Below, piece after piece: positions 13,598-20,087 of a stretch of 21,700 bases of DNA; the first letter of the stretch is position 1; each line of letters opens with the position of its first letter. Made by a program: the position numbers and the translations under genes. Source of the stretch: JANLIQ01 sp964358205. GTDB lineage: Bacteria > Patescibacteriota > UBA1384 > 2-12-FULL-50-11. The notes under the pieces are model-generated. The model was not told where the DNA came from. It worked only from the letters and a program-made list of their open reading frames with translations, and made no database searches. The stretch spans positions 1-21,700 of the forward strand of contig CAYHNZ010000014.1 in NCBI GenBank assembly GCA_964358205.1. Reading direction: 5' to 3'.

Positions 13598-14789
13598 AAG
13601 ACTACGGCTTTGGTGCCTGCTGGCGCTGATTATTTTCTTGCCTTTGTCAGCATGGCTAGTGAGCTTAACCGGTCAGGATTGGGTTGGACTTGGTCGCGAC
13701 CTCCTATTAACAATATTCATTTTATTGAGTCTAACCAATCGGAAGTCGCATCGTCGACCCAACCAGACAACATGGTTAGCGATCTTTTTCGTTATTTTAG
13801 TGCTAGCCAGCTATTTCTATCGCCAGGATTCCGTAGAGCAATGGTTGCGGGGGGTGCGATACCTTGTTGAACCGCTACTGCTGTTTGTCACCCTCCAAAT
13901 ATTCCCCCTGGCAATGCCCAACAAAAACCTCTGGCGGGCTTTGGTGTTAGTCACAACTTTGGTCATAACTGGGGCGGTAATCGAATTTTTTGCACCTAAC
14001 TTTCTCCGAACTACCGTTGACGCCACCGGCCGGGGCTACTTGGGGCAGATTCATCTGGCTTCTAGTTTGACTAGACTCCAGTCGACCCTAGCCGGACCAA
14101 ATGCGCTGGGGCTTTTTCTGATGATCACCCTACTCCTCTGGCCGATTTGGCAGAAAACTGCTCCCAAATATCTAGCAATTGGGGTCGGGGCGCTGGGATT
14201 ACTGGCAGTACTGCTGACATTTTCCCGCAGTAGCTATCTCGGACTTTTTGTCGGCGCTGTCGCGCTACTAGTCGCTGGCCGGACGGTGCTGAAAGACTAC
14301 GCTAAAGGGCTGACGATTGGCTTGGCGGTTGCCTTGGTATTAATCACGGGCTTGTTTATCTGGAAACCGCAGGAGTTAAGTCGAGACAACTCGAACGCTG
14401 TCCGGCTCGAGCAGTATCAACGAGTCTGGGAGCAGAGAAACGAGATTGGCTGGTGGGGTCGCGGGGCCGGGGCGGCTGGCTTGGTTTCGGTTTCGCGGCT
14501 CGACGGTGGCCCAAACTTTTACACCGAGAATACATATCTTGATGCCTACGAAGCCGTTGGATTGCTGGCGGCTCTGGCTTACTTGAGCTTTTGGATTTCA
14601 TTATTTTGGTCGTTACTTCGCCGTCAATCGGCGACCAGTATCACCGTTGGTGCCGCCGCCCTTGGTCTGGCGGTCGCCGGCATTTTCATCAACCACTACA
14701 CCGGCCAAGCAGCAATCTGGCTGACGATGCTTTTTGCTGGGCTGATCGTTACCGAAAAATCACCATCAGCGAAAATCGACTACGACTAA
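13581..14789 (+). CDS. O-antigen ligase/polymerase family membrane protein (Wzy_C), second copy
   Basis: A 402-residue protein with about 11 hydrophobic helices, clearly diverged from the copy two genes upstream. Motifs: RLQSTLAGPNALGLFLM at 165-181, TFSRSSYLG at 213-221 (the S-R motif of the family), WWGRGAGAAG at 291-300 and TENTYLDAYEAVGLLAALAYL, starting at 315, in which N takes the place of the HN pair. The first copy has an intact HPHN; this one has TENT, so the two are probably not equivalent: one may polymerise and the other ligate. ATG 13581 overlaps the GT4 gene by 17 nt; there is no Shine-Dalgarno. It is the last gene of the operon. No plus-strand terminator is seen after it. Confidence 0.83.
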   Translation: MQLVVERLRLWCLLALIIFLPLSAWLVSLTGQDWVGLGRDLLLTIFILLSLTNRKSHRRPNQTTWLAIFFVILVLASYFYRQDSVEQWLRGVRYLVEPLLLFVTLQIFPLAMPNKNLWRALVLVTTLVITGAVIEFFAPNFLRTTVDATGRGYLGQIHLASSLTRLQSTLAGPNALGLFLMITLLLWPIWQKTAPKYLAIGVGALGLLAVLLTFSRSSYLGLFVGAVALLVAGRTVLKDYAKGLTIGLAVALVLITGLFIWKPQELSRDNSNAVRLEQYQRVWEQRNEIGWWGRGAGAAGLVSVSRLDGGPNFYTENTYLDAYEAVGLLAALAYLSFWISLFWSLLRRQSATSITVGAAALGLAVAGIFINHYTGQAAIWLTMLFAGLIVTEKSPSAKIDYD

Positions 14790-14818
14790 CAGTTGAATCA
14801 GTTTCGCCAAAATCAAGT

Positions 14819-14853
14819 AAAAAAAGAACCCCTGTCGTCGATTGACGCAGGGG
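14819..14853 (-). terminator. Rho-independent terminator of the lipoprotein gene
   Basis: On the minus strand a hairpin forms from CCCCTGCGTC and GACGACAGGGG (10 bp with one bulged base, AATC loop; outer arms at 14853-14848 and 14834-14829), followed by TTC and seven T residues (14825-14819). It sits 23 nt past the TAG-side end of the lipoprotein gene. This is the only classical intrinsic terminator seen in the window. Confidence 0.8.
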
Positions 14854-14876
14854 CATGAGTTGGGATAGAGTCACGG

Positions 14877-15851
14877 CTACTTCGGTAGACTGTCGAGTTT
14901 GCGATAGACGCTGTACATGAAGCGAGCTTTCTCCTCCTTGGCAGTTGCCTTGTCCGCATAGAGATCGATGGTGTGGAACACGATATCGACCCAAACAGAA
15001 GTATTGAGAAGGTCTTTGTCTGTGTCCGATTTCGGCTGACCGAATATTTTGTACGCCTCTTGGTACTCCTTGATTGCAGGCACGGACTGCCCAAGCTTCC
15101 CTTCGCTCTTCAACTTGGCCAGACTGCTCTTGGCCTCCTTTGCCACAAAGTGGGTATAGGGTTGGCCGCCCAACTTGGACATCAGTCGGTTTTGGAACTC
15201 GTGGGTGTCGCGTTCGTCCCGACTGAAGGCTTTATGATCTTGCCAGTCGTGGGGCGCTGGCAAGTAGTTCATGGCGTGATAACCCTCATGAAGGAAGGTC
15301 ACACCAATCATCACTTGACCTACCTCTTGATCCATGTGGACAATCATCATCCTATTATCGGGCTGAAAGGCGCCAAAGGTTCGTTCCTTCTTGAGCCTGT
15401 TGATAGAGCCCGTCCAGGCTCCGCCGAGCTTAACATCGCTAGTCACTAATGGGACGAGCGAAAAGAAATACTGACCCCTTTCCTTATCGGAAATCCTGAC
15501 CGGTTGGTCGTTGGGGTCGGGCACCCCGAACGGTTCAGCGAGAACGGCGTTTTTCTTCAAGAAAGCCAAGATCTTGATTGCTTCTGGGTCGTGGGTTTTG
15601 TCGACCACCAGTTGGGCGGCTTCGAAAAGCCGATCGCCCAGCTTTTGTCGCTCGGCCAAGGGCAGCTCGGGATCCTTGACACCAAGTGTCGATCCTTCGG
15701 GCTTGAAGATGAGGCCGGGCGTATCGGAGGTCTGTTGAGACGGAGTGGTTTTCACCGATTGATCGGCCGAGGCTGTTGACGAATCGCCACATCCCCAAAG
15801 CCCGAAGGCAATGAGAGTTAGCGTCAGGACACAATTCATTAATCTATTCAT
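14877..15851 (-). CDS. Putative lipoprotein with HExxH-type zinc motif
   Basis: A 324-residue exported lipoprotein: basic start MNRLMN, hydrophobic core, and lipobox L18-W-G-C21, followed by a Ser/Thr/Gln-rich linker to about residue 48. The mature domain is helical and soluble. It contains FLHEGYHAMNYL with HEGYH at 188-192 and, 20-30 residues later, RDERDTHEFQNRL (E218 or H217 as a possible third ligand), a layout compatible with a gluzincin-like metalloprotease or a degenerate relative. I do not recognise the family, and substrate and activity are unknown. The ATG at 15851 is chosen over a GTG at 15857 because a perfect AGGAGG lies 6 nt upstream. The gene has its own consensus promoter and terminator, in contrast to its neighbours, suggesting a self-contained, possibly acquired cassette. 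Confidence 0.7.
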   Translation of the reverse strand: MNRLMNCVLTLTLIAFGLWGCGDSSTASADQSVKTTPSQQTSDTPGLIFKPEGSTLGVKDPELPLAERQKLGDRLFEAAQLVVDKTHDPEAIKILAFLKKNAVLAEPFGVPDPNDQPVRISDKERGQYFFSLVPLVTSDVKLGGAWTGSINRLKKERTFGAFQPDNRMMIVHMDQEVGQVMIGVTFLHEGYHAMNYLPAPHDWQDHKAFSRDERDTHEFQNRLMSKLGGQPYTHFVAKEAKSSLAKLKSEGKLGQSVPAIKEYQEAYKIFGQPKSDTDKDLLNTSVWVDIVFHTIDLYADKATAKEEKARFMYSVYRKLDSLPK

Positions 15852-15857
15852 GTTCAC

Positions 15858-15863
15858 CCTCCT
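15858..15863 (-). promoter_or_regulatory. Perfect Shine-Dalgarno deciding the lipoprotein start
   Basis: AGGAGG on the minus strand (15863-15858), within AAAAGGAGGG, lies 6 nt before the ATG at 15851. It is the strongest ribosome site in the window; most other starts have none. Confidence 0.85.
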
Positions 15864-15878
15864 TTTGGGGACGGGTAA

Positions 15879-15906
15879 AGTATAGAATAATATCGAGAAA
15901 AGTCAA
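15879..15906 (-). promoter_or_regulatory. Consensus sigma-70 promoter of the lipoprotein gene
   Basis: On the minus strand: TTGACT (15906-15901), 16-nt spacer, TATACT (15884-15879). Transcription would start near 15872, leaving a leader of about 20 nt that includes the Shine-Dalgarno. Confidence 0.7.
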
Positions 15907-15936
15907 TGCCCGACCCGTGGGGTAGATGAACGGCTA

Positions 15937-17058
15937 CTAACCGAGCTGTTTAGCCAAGTTAGTCTTGGCAAGTTTAATAGCGACATCGCGGGCGTAGTGG
16001 CTGGCGGAGATGCTTTTTTCCATAACTTCGGTCGTCGCTAGACTGATTTTTTCTTTCACTAACTTAAACATAGCTTCGGGGCTGAAACCTTGGAGCTCGG
16101 CGTAGGATGAAATAATGCCGCCACCGTTGGCGACAAAATCAGGGACAATCACCTTGCCGTGACGGTGGAGCTGTTGCTCGATATCTTCGGTCATCGGGAT
16201 GTTGCCGCCCTCAACGATCAGCTTGGCCTGAATAGTTTGAAAGTTGGTTTCGTTGATGACATTGGTCACCGAGGCCGGGATCATAATATCAACCTGCGTG
16301 GACCAGAATTGGTCGTCGGTTAATTTCTTTCCGGACAGGTCGGCGAGGGTCTGACTCCGGGCGATAACGGCCTCAATTTCTGCCAATGTGAAGCCCTTCG
16401 GTCGATAAACCGCCCCCTTCGAGCCAGCGATCAAAACGACATTGAAGCCACTTTCCAGCAAATGTTTGGCGGCAAAAGTCCCGACATTGCCGAAGCCGTG
16501 GACACCAACCGAAGTTTCTTTCGGGTCCATTTCGAGAATCTTGGCGGTAACGCTGGTGGCGACAGCGACGCCGTAGCCAGTACTGCCGAGCTCGTGCGGC
16601 AAACCACAGAATTTCTGGCCATTTTTGGTTTCGCAATATTTTGATGGTTTGCCGGTTGAAGCACCCCAAAGCCTCAATTCATCGGCGATCCAAACCATTT
16701 CTTGTTCCCCGGAGTTAACATCCGGCCCGAAAATATACTTATTCGGTACGAAGTCTTTAAGCTTTCTGGCGAAAGTCCGGACAAGTTCCTCCTTTTTCTC
16801 CTCTGACTCTCCGCTGTAGACAATGCCGGACTTAGCGCCGCCAAACGGTAACTCAAACAAACTGTTCTTCCAGGTCATAGTGTCGGCCAGTCTTGCGACT
16901 TCATTTAAAGTCACATTCGCAGTCATCCGCATCCCTCCCTTACCTGGGCCGACGGCCGTACTTTCAACAACCAGAAAACCGGTCATGCCCAACTTTTTAT
17001 CCTCAACGGTCAAATATATTTCCGGAGTAGTTTTTGAACGCATCATTAGACTCATCAT
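15937..17058 (-). CDS. Glu/Leu/Phe/Val-type amino acid dehydrogenase
   Basis: A 373-residue NAD(P)-dependent oxidative deaminase of the glutamate dehydrogenase superfamily. In this numbering the substrate domain has the GPGKGGMRM motif at 37-45, MTWKNSL at 61-67, catalytic lysine K76 in PFGGAKSG and catalytic aspartate D113 in GPDVNSGE. The Rossmann domain has GFGNVG at 188-193; VEGGNIPMT and VANGGGIISSYAELQG follow. GGG where most glutamate dehydrogenases have NAGG is as in family variants. Hexameric enzymes usually carry about 40-60 more N-terminal residues, so this one is short. Starts: ATG 17058 is used; GTG 17088 would add ten residues, and ATG 17046 fits a leaderless promoter. Likely glutamate/2-oxoglutarate interconversion linking nitrogen and carbon; substrate not certain. 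Confidence 0.88.
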   Translation of the reverse strand: MMSLMMRSKTTPEIYLTVEDKKLGMTGFLVVESTAVGPGKGGMRMTANVTLNEVARLADTMTWKNSLFELPFGGAKSGIVYSGESEEKKEELVRTFARKLKDFVPNKYIFGPDVNSGEQEMVWIADELRLWGASTGKPSKYCETKNGQKFCGLPHELGSTGYGVAVATSVTAKILEMDPKETSVGVHGFGNVGTFAAKHLLESGFNVVLIAGSKGAVYRPKGFTLAEIEAVIARSQTLADLSGKKLTDDQFWSTQVDIMIPASVTNVINETNFQTIQAKLIVEGGNIPMTEDIEQQLHRHGKVIVPDFVANGGGIISSYAELQGFSPEAMFKLVKEKISLATTEVMEKSISASHYARDVAIKLAKTNLAKQLG

Positions 17059-17083
17059 TAGGTTAAAATAGGCGTCTTGTAAA
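17055..17083 (-). promoter_or_regulatory. Possible leaderless promoter of the dehydrogenase gene
   Basis: On the minus strand: TTTACA (17083-17078), 17-nt spacer, TAATGA (17060-17055), then 8 nt to an in-frame ATG at 17046. If real, translation begins at 17046 rather than 17058 or 17088. Weak -10. Confidence 0.3.
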
Positions 17084-17097
17084 CCCACACGGCGCCG

Positions 17098-17283
17098 GCA
17101 AGTCTAAAGTAACAAGTCTGAAGTCTGATTTGTCTCCGCCAGCTGGCGGATCGCTTTTCACCGCCAGCTGGCGGTCCGTTCAAAGTAAATCTAAAGTAGC
17201 AAGTCCCAAGTCATCAATACTTGATACTTGAAAGTTAAAACTTAAATTAGACTTCAGCCTTTAGCCTTTTGACTTAAAACTTG
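17098..17283. repeat. Composite intergenic repeat with two 16-bp palindromes
   Basis: Two perfect 16-bp palindromes, TCCGCCAGCTGGCGGA (17135-17150) and ACCGCCAGCTGGCGGT (17160-17175), lie 9 nt apart. They are surrounded by AAGT(C/A)TAAAGT-like degenerate repeats on both sides. 17118-17131 (CTGAAGTCTGATTT) pairs with 17244-17257 as a 13/14 inverted repeat, so the right half is partly an inverted copy of the left. No gene is seen in the 289 nt between the dehydrogenase and mazE. Confidence 0.7.
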
Positions 17284-17313
17284 TCTACTCCTTGAACATC
17301 CACTCAATATTTA

Positions 17314-17341
17314 TTGACGTATGTATATACTTGTATATACT
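17314..17341 (+). promoter_or_regulatory. Promoter and palindromic operator of the mazEF pair
   Basis: TTGACG (17314-17319), 16-nt spacer, TATACT (17336-17341), then 6 nt to the ATG at 17348. Two copies of the self-complementary GTATATAC (17323-17330 and 17333-17340) are 10 bp apart, together a near-perfect 18-bp palindrome GTATATACTTGTATATAC over the spacer and -10. MazE/AbrB-type antitoxins repress their own operons from such sites, so this is the likely operator. Confidence 0.65.
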
Positions 17342-17347
17342 AGAAAC

Positions 17348-17596
17348 ATGAACATCACACAAACGCTTGAAAAGTGGGGTAACAGTCAGGGGGTTCGTTT
17401 GCCAAAGAAGGTCGTAGAGGCGGCTCGGTTGCGAGAAAACTCGAGACTCGCTGTCAGTTTGCGTGGTCGATCGATCGTCCTAACGCCGATTAACGACGAC
17501 GGTAGCTTGGAAACAATGCTCGCTGGCGTCACCCCCCAAGCAGTTGGCGGCGAGTTTAATTTAGGAACAGATGTCGGCGCCGAAAGAATCGACTAG
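17348..17596 (+). CDS. mazE: MazE/AbrB-family antitoxin
   Basis: An 82-residue protein. The N-terminal swapped-hairpin DNA-binding domain shows the MazE pattern: LEKWGNSQGVRLPKKVVEAA at about 8-27, with WGNS-GVRLPK conserved, then a second beta hairpin (RLAVSLRGRSIVLTP, about 34-48). The acidic, less ordered C-terminal part (49-82) would wrap around and inhibit the toxin. ATG 17348 is chosen over ATG 17321, which lies inside the promoter palindrome. The gene overlaps the toxin gene by 26 nt, the classic antitoxin-first arrangement. Confidence 0.88.
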   Translation: MNITQTLEKWGNSQGVRLPKKVVEAARLRENSRLAVSLRGRSIVLTPINDDGSLETMLAGVTPQAVGGEFNLGTDVGAERID

Positions 17597-17924
17597 TTTC
17601 ATTCCCGATCAAGGCGATATCATCTGGCTCGTGCTTGATCCACAGGTTGTCCACGAACAATCCGGCCATCGACCGGCGCTGGTTTTATCGCCAAGATTAT
17701 TAACTGAACGCACCGGCCTGGCGCTGATATGTCCAATTACCAGCAAAATTAAAGGATTACCGTACGAGATTGTCTTGAAGAAAACCAAGACCACGGGGGC
17801 GGTTTTACCAATTCATTTACGAAGTGTTGACATCAATGCCCGCAAAGCCAAATTCATCGAAAAAATTTCTGCGACTCAACTCGAAGTAGTGTTGCGCCGA
17901 GTTGAAACTCTTCTCGGCCGCTAA
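17571..17924 (+). CDS. mazF: MazF/PemK-family endoribonuclease toxin
   Basis: A 117-residue protein with the family's order of elements: QGDIIWLVLDP at 14-24, the catalytic-arginine segment SGHRPALVLSP at 31-41, and the ICPITSKIKG strand at 53-62 that carries the catalytic threonine. The C-terminal helix (EVVLRRVETLLG) is also typical. It would cleave mRNA at short specific sites unless bound by MazE. An AGGA at 17563-17566 precedes the ATG, within the antitoxin gene. Length and residues are intact, so an active toxin is likely. Confidence 0.92.
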   Translation: MSAPKESTSFIPDQGDIIWLVLDPQVVHEQSGHRPALVLSPRLLTERTGLALICPITSKIKGLPYEIVLKKTKTTGAVLPIHLRSVDINARKAKFIEKISATQLEVVLRRVETLLGR

Positions 17925-17931
17925 CGGCCCC

Positions 17932-17960
17932 TTGCTGACTCTCCGAACATCGGCTAAAAT
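17932..17960 (+). promoter_or_regulatory. Predicted promoter of hppA
   Basis: TTGCTG (17932-17937), exactly 17 nt, TAAAAT (17955-17960). Transcription would begin near 17967, giving a leader of about 37 nt, which here includes a Shine-Dalgarno. Confidence 0.6.
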
Positions 17961-17987
17961 CAAACCTGTTCAGAAGCATTTGAATCG

Positions 17988-17994
17988 AAAGGAG
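17988..17994 (+). promoter_or_regulatory. Shine-Dalgarno deciding the hppA start
   Basis: AAAGGAG ends 9 nt before the ATG at 18004 and supports that start over an in-frame upstream ATG at 17902, which lies within mazF and before the promoter. Confidence 0.75.
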
Positions 17995-18003
17995 TTGAGA
18001 GGA

Positions 18004-20046
18004 ATGTCCACACTACAAACAGTTCTATATGGAGCAACCGGAGCCGGTGTTTTGACCGTGCTTTATAGCTTATGGCTGGTGACTTGGATTAACAAACAGC
18101 CCAAGGGCGACGCCAAGATGATTGAAATTTCCGAAGCCATCCAACAAGGCGCCAAAGCTTACTTGAACCGCCAATACCGAACCGTTGCCGTGGTTGCTAT
18201 CCTGGTTTTTGTTCTACTTGGCTTTTTACTCAACTGGACTATTGCCCTCGGCTTTTTGACCGGTGCCATCTTGTCCGGTCTCTGTGGCTACATCGGGATG
18301 AATGTTTCGGTCCGGGCCAATGTCCGAACAGCTGAAGCGGCCAAGTCCGGCTTAGCCAAAGCCCTGTCGCTGTCTTTTCGTGGTGGCGCTGTCACCGGCT
18401 TGATGGTGGTTGGTTTAGGACTACTCGGCACAACCCTCTTTTACTGGGCGACCAAAGATGTGCCGGCCATGGTCGGCTTGGCTTTCGGCGGATCGCTCAT
18501 CTCTATTTTCGCTCGGCTCGGTGGCGGTATTTTCACTAAAGCGGCTGATGTCGGTGCCGATTTAGTCGGTAAACTCGAGGCTGGTATTCCTGAAGACGAT
18601 CCGCGTAACCCAGCTGTTATTGCTGACAATGTCGGCGACAATGTTGGTGACTGCGCCGGTATGGCTGCTGATCTGTTTGAAACTTATGTCGTCACCGCCG
18701 TCTCGGCAATGCTGCTCGGCTCGATTATCTTCAAAGACAATCAAAATGTCATTCTCTTCCCCTTGGCTCTTGGCGCCGTTTCTGTCATCGCTTCAATCAT
18801 CGGAACCTGGTTCGTACGGCTAAAGCCAACGAGCCAGCTAGTAGCTAGTAGCCAGAAGCTAGTTGCTCCTAATGTCATGGGTGCAATGTACAAAGGATTG
18901 ATTGTCACTGCCGTCCTGGCCGCCGCTGGCTTCTACCCCGTTACTAAATGGTTGCTTGGTTCTTCAACCAACTTCGATATCAACAAAATCTTCGCCACCT
19001 CAATTATCGGTATCGCCGTTACTGGCGCGATGATGCTAATTACCGAGTATTACACTTCCACTCGTTACTCACCGGTCAAAAAAGTCGCTCAAGCATCAGA
19101 GACTGGGCACGGCACTAATATTATTGCTGGCTTGGCGCTCTCGATGCGCTCAACGATGCTACCGGTACTGGTAATTGCTATTGGTTCGCTGGTCGCTTTC
19201 AAACTGGCTGGCCTGTTCGGCGTCGCTGTCTCGGCTTTCTCGATGCTCTCACTGACCGGTATGATTGTCGCCATCGACGCTTTTGGGCCCATTACCGATA
19301 ACGCCGGCGGTATCGCCGAGATGAGCGGCTTGCCCGAAAGTGTTCGCAAAGTCACTGACGAGCTCGATGCTGTCGGCAACACCACCAAAGCTGTCACCAA
19401 GGGCTACGCCATCGCCTCGGCTGGACTGGCAGCGTTGGTTTTGTTTGGCTCTTACACCCAAGAAATAATTGCTCAAGGTAAAACCATCGCCTTCGATCTC
19501 TCTGACCCGTATGTCATCGTCGGTCTGTTTATCGGCGGAATGTTGCCATATATCTTCAGCGCTATCTCGATGGAAGCCGTCGGCCGAGCCGCTGGCGCTG
19601 TCGTGACCGAAGTTCGTCGTCAGTTCAGCGAACGCCGCGGTATTCTGGAGGGTAAAGTCAAACCCGACTACGCTCGAGCGGTCGATATCGTCACCGCCGC
19701 CGCTTTGAAAGAAATGATTGTCCCGGCTTTGATTCCGGTCGTTGTCCCAATTCTGGTCGGCTATCTCCTCGGTCCGGCCGCTTTAGGCGGTTTACTAATT
19801 GGCTCAATTGTCACCGGTATCTTCGTCGCCCTCTCAATGACTAACGGCGGCGCCGCCTGGGACAACGCCAAGAAATACATCGAAGAAGGCCATCACGGCG
19901 GCAAGGGCTCGGAAGCTCATAAGGCCTCAATCACCGGCGACACTGTCGGCGACCCATACAAAGACACCGCCGGCCCAGCCATCAACCCGATGATTAAAAT
20001 CGTCAACATCGTCGCGATCCTGATCATTGCCCTGATTCTCAAGTAG
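18004..20046 (+). CDS. hppA: Membrane-bound proton-pumping pyrophosphatase (K+-independent type)
   Basis: A 680-residue integral membrane protein with about 16 helices, the usual size of the family. The catalytic cytoplasmic loop contains DVGADLVGK and EDDPRNPAVIADNVGDNVGDCAGMA (the latter two halves around residues 199-222), which bind Mg-pyrophosphate; the second acidic loop DAFGPITDNAGGIAEM and the C-terminal DNAKKYIEEG and GDTVGDPYKDTAGP motifs are intact. The GNTTKA motif has lysine where K+-dependent enzymes have alanine, the established marker of K+-independent proton pumps. It couples PPi hydrolysis to proton export, building or saving membrane potential, useful in a fermentative minimal cell. 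Its own promoter and Shine-Dalgarno suggest steady, strong expression. The VanW-like gene begins 41 nt downstream. Confidence 0.96.
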   Translation: MSTLQTVLYGATGAGVLTVLYSLWLVTWINKQPKGDAKMIEISEAIQQGAKAYLNRQYRTVAVVAILVFVLLGFLLNWTIALGFLTGAILSGLCGYIGMNVSVRANVRTAEAAKSGLAKALSLSFRGGAVTGLMVVGLGLLGTTLFYWATKDVPAMVGLAFGGSLISIFARLGGGIFTKAADVGADLVGKLEAGIPEDDPRNPAVIADNVGDNVGDCAGMAADLFETYVVTAVSAMLLGSIIFKDNQNVILFPLALGAVSVIASIIGTWFVRLKPTSQLVASSQKLVAPNVMGAMYKGLIVTAVLAAAGFYPVTKWLLGSSTNFDINKIFATSIIGIAVTGAMMLITEYYTSTRYSPVKKVAQASETGHGTNIIAGLALSMRSTMLPVLVIAIGSLVAFKLAGLFGVAVSAFSMLSLTGMIVAIDAFGPITDNAGGIAEMSGLPESVRKVTDELDAVGNTTKAVTKGYAIASAGLAALVLFGSYTQEIIAQGKTIAFDLSDPYVIVGLFIGGMLPYIFSAISMEAVGRAAGAVVTEVRRQFSERRGILEGKVKPDYARAVDIVTAAALKEMIVPALIPVVVPILVGYLLGPAALGGLLIGSIVTGIFVALSMTNGGAAWDNAKKYIEEGHHGGKGSEAHKASITGDTVGDPYKDTAGPAINPMIKIVNIVAILIIALILK

Positions 20047-20049
20047 CTC

Positions 20050-20078
20050 TTGTACGCCGAGGCCTAAACCGTTACCTT
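20050..20078 (+). promoter_or_regulatory. Possible leaderless promoter of the VanW-like gene
   Basis: TTGTAC (20050-20055), exactly 17 nt, TACCTT (20073-20078), then 9 nt to the ATG at 20088. The -10 is weak, but the geometry repeats that of other promoters in the window. Read-through from hppA is an alternative. Confidence 0.35.
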
Positions 20079-20087
20079 CAAATCAAC

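Noticed and set aside
14973..15779. Plus-strand open frames opposite the lipoprotein gene
   Set aside because: The minus strand has a lipobox, Shine-Dalgarno, promoter and terminator that agree with each other; the plus frames have none.
15907..15937. Terminator after the dehydrogenase gene
   Set aside because: Only a weak CCCCACGGG-type pairing and no T-run on the minus strand.
17135..17175. Two similar palindromes with a short spacer as a CRISPR array
   Set aside because: Only two 16-bp units 9 nt apart, no uniform spacer of 25-45 nt and no cas genes.
17915..17935. GGCCG-CTAA-CGGCC hairpin at the end of mazF as a terminator
   Set aside because: Short stem, no U-run after it, and it abuts the hppA promoter.
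17902..18003. Upstream ATG extension of the pyrophosphatase
   Set aside because: It lies inside mazF and before the predicted promoter, the residues are not membrane-like, and ATG 18004 has a Shine-Dalgarno.
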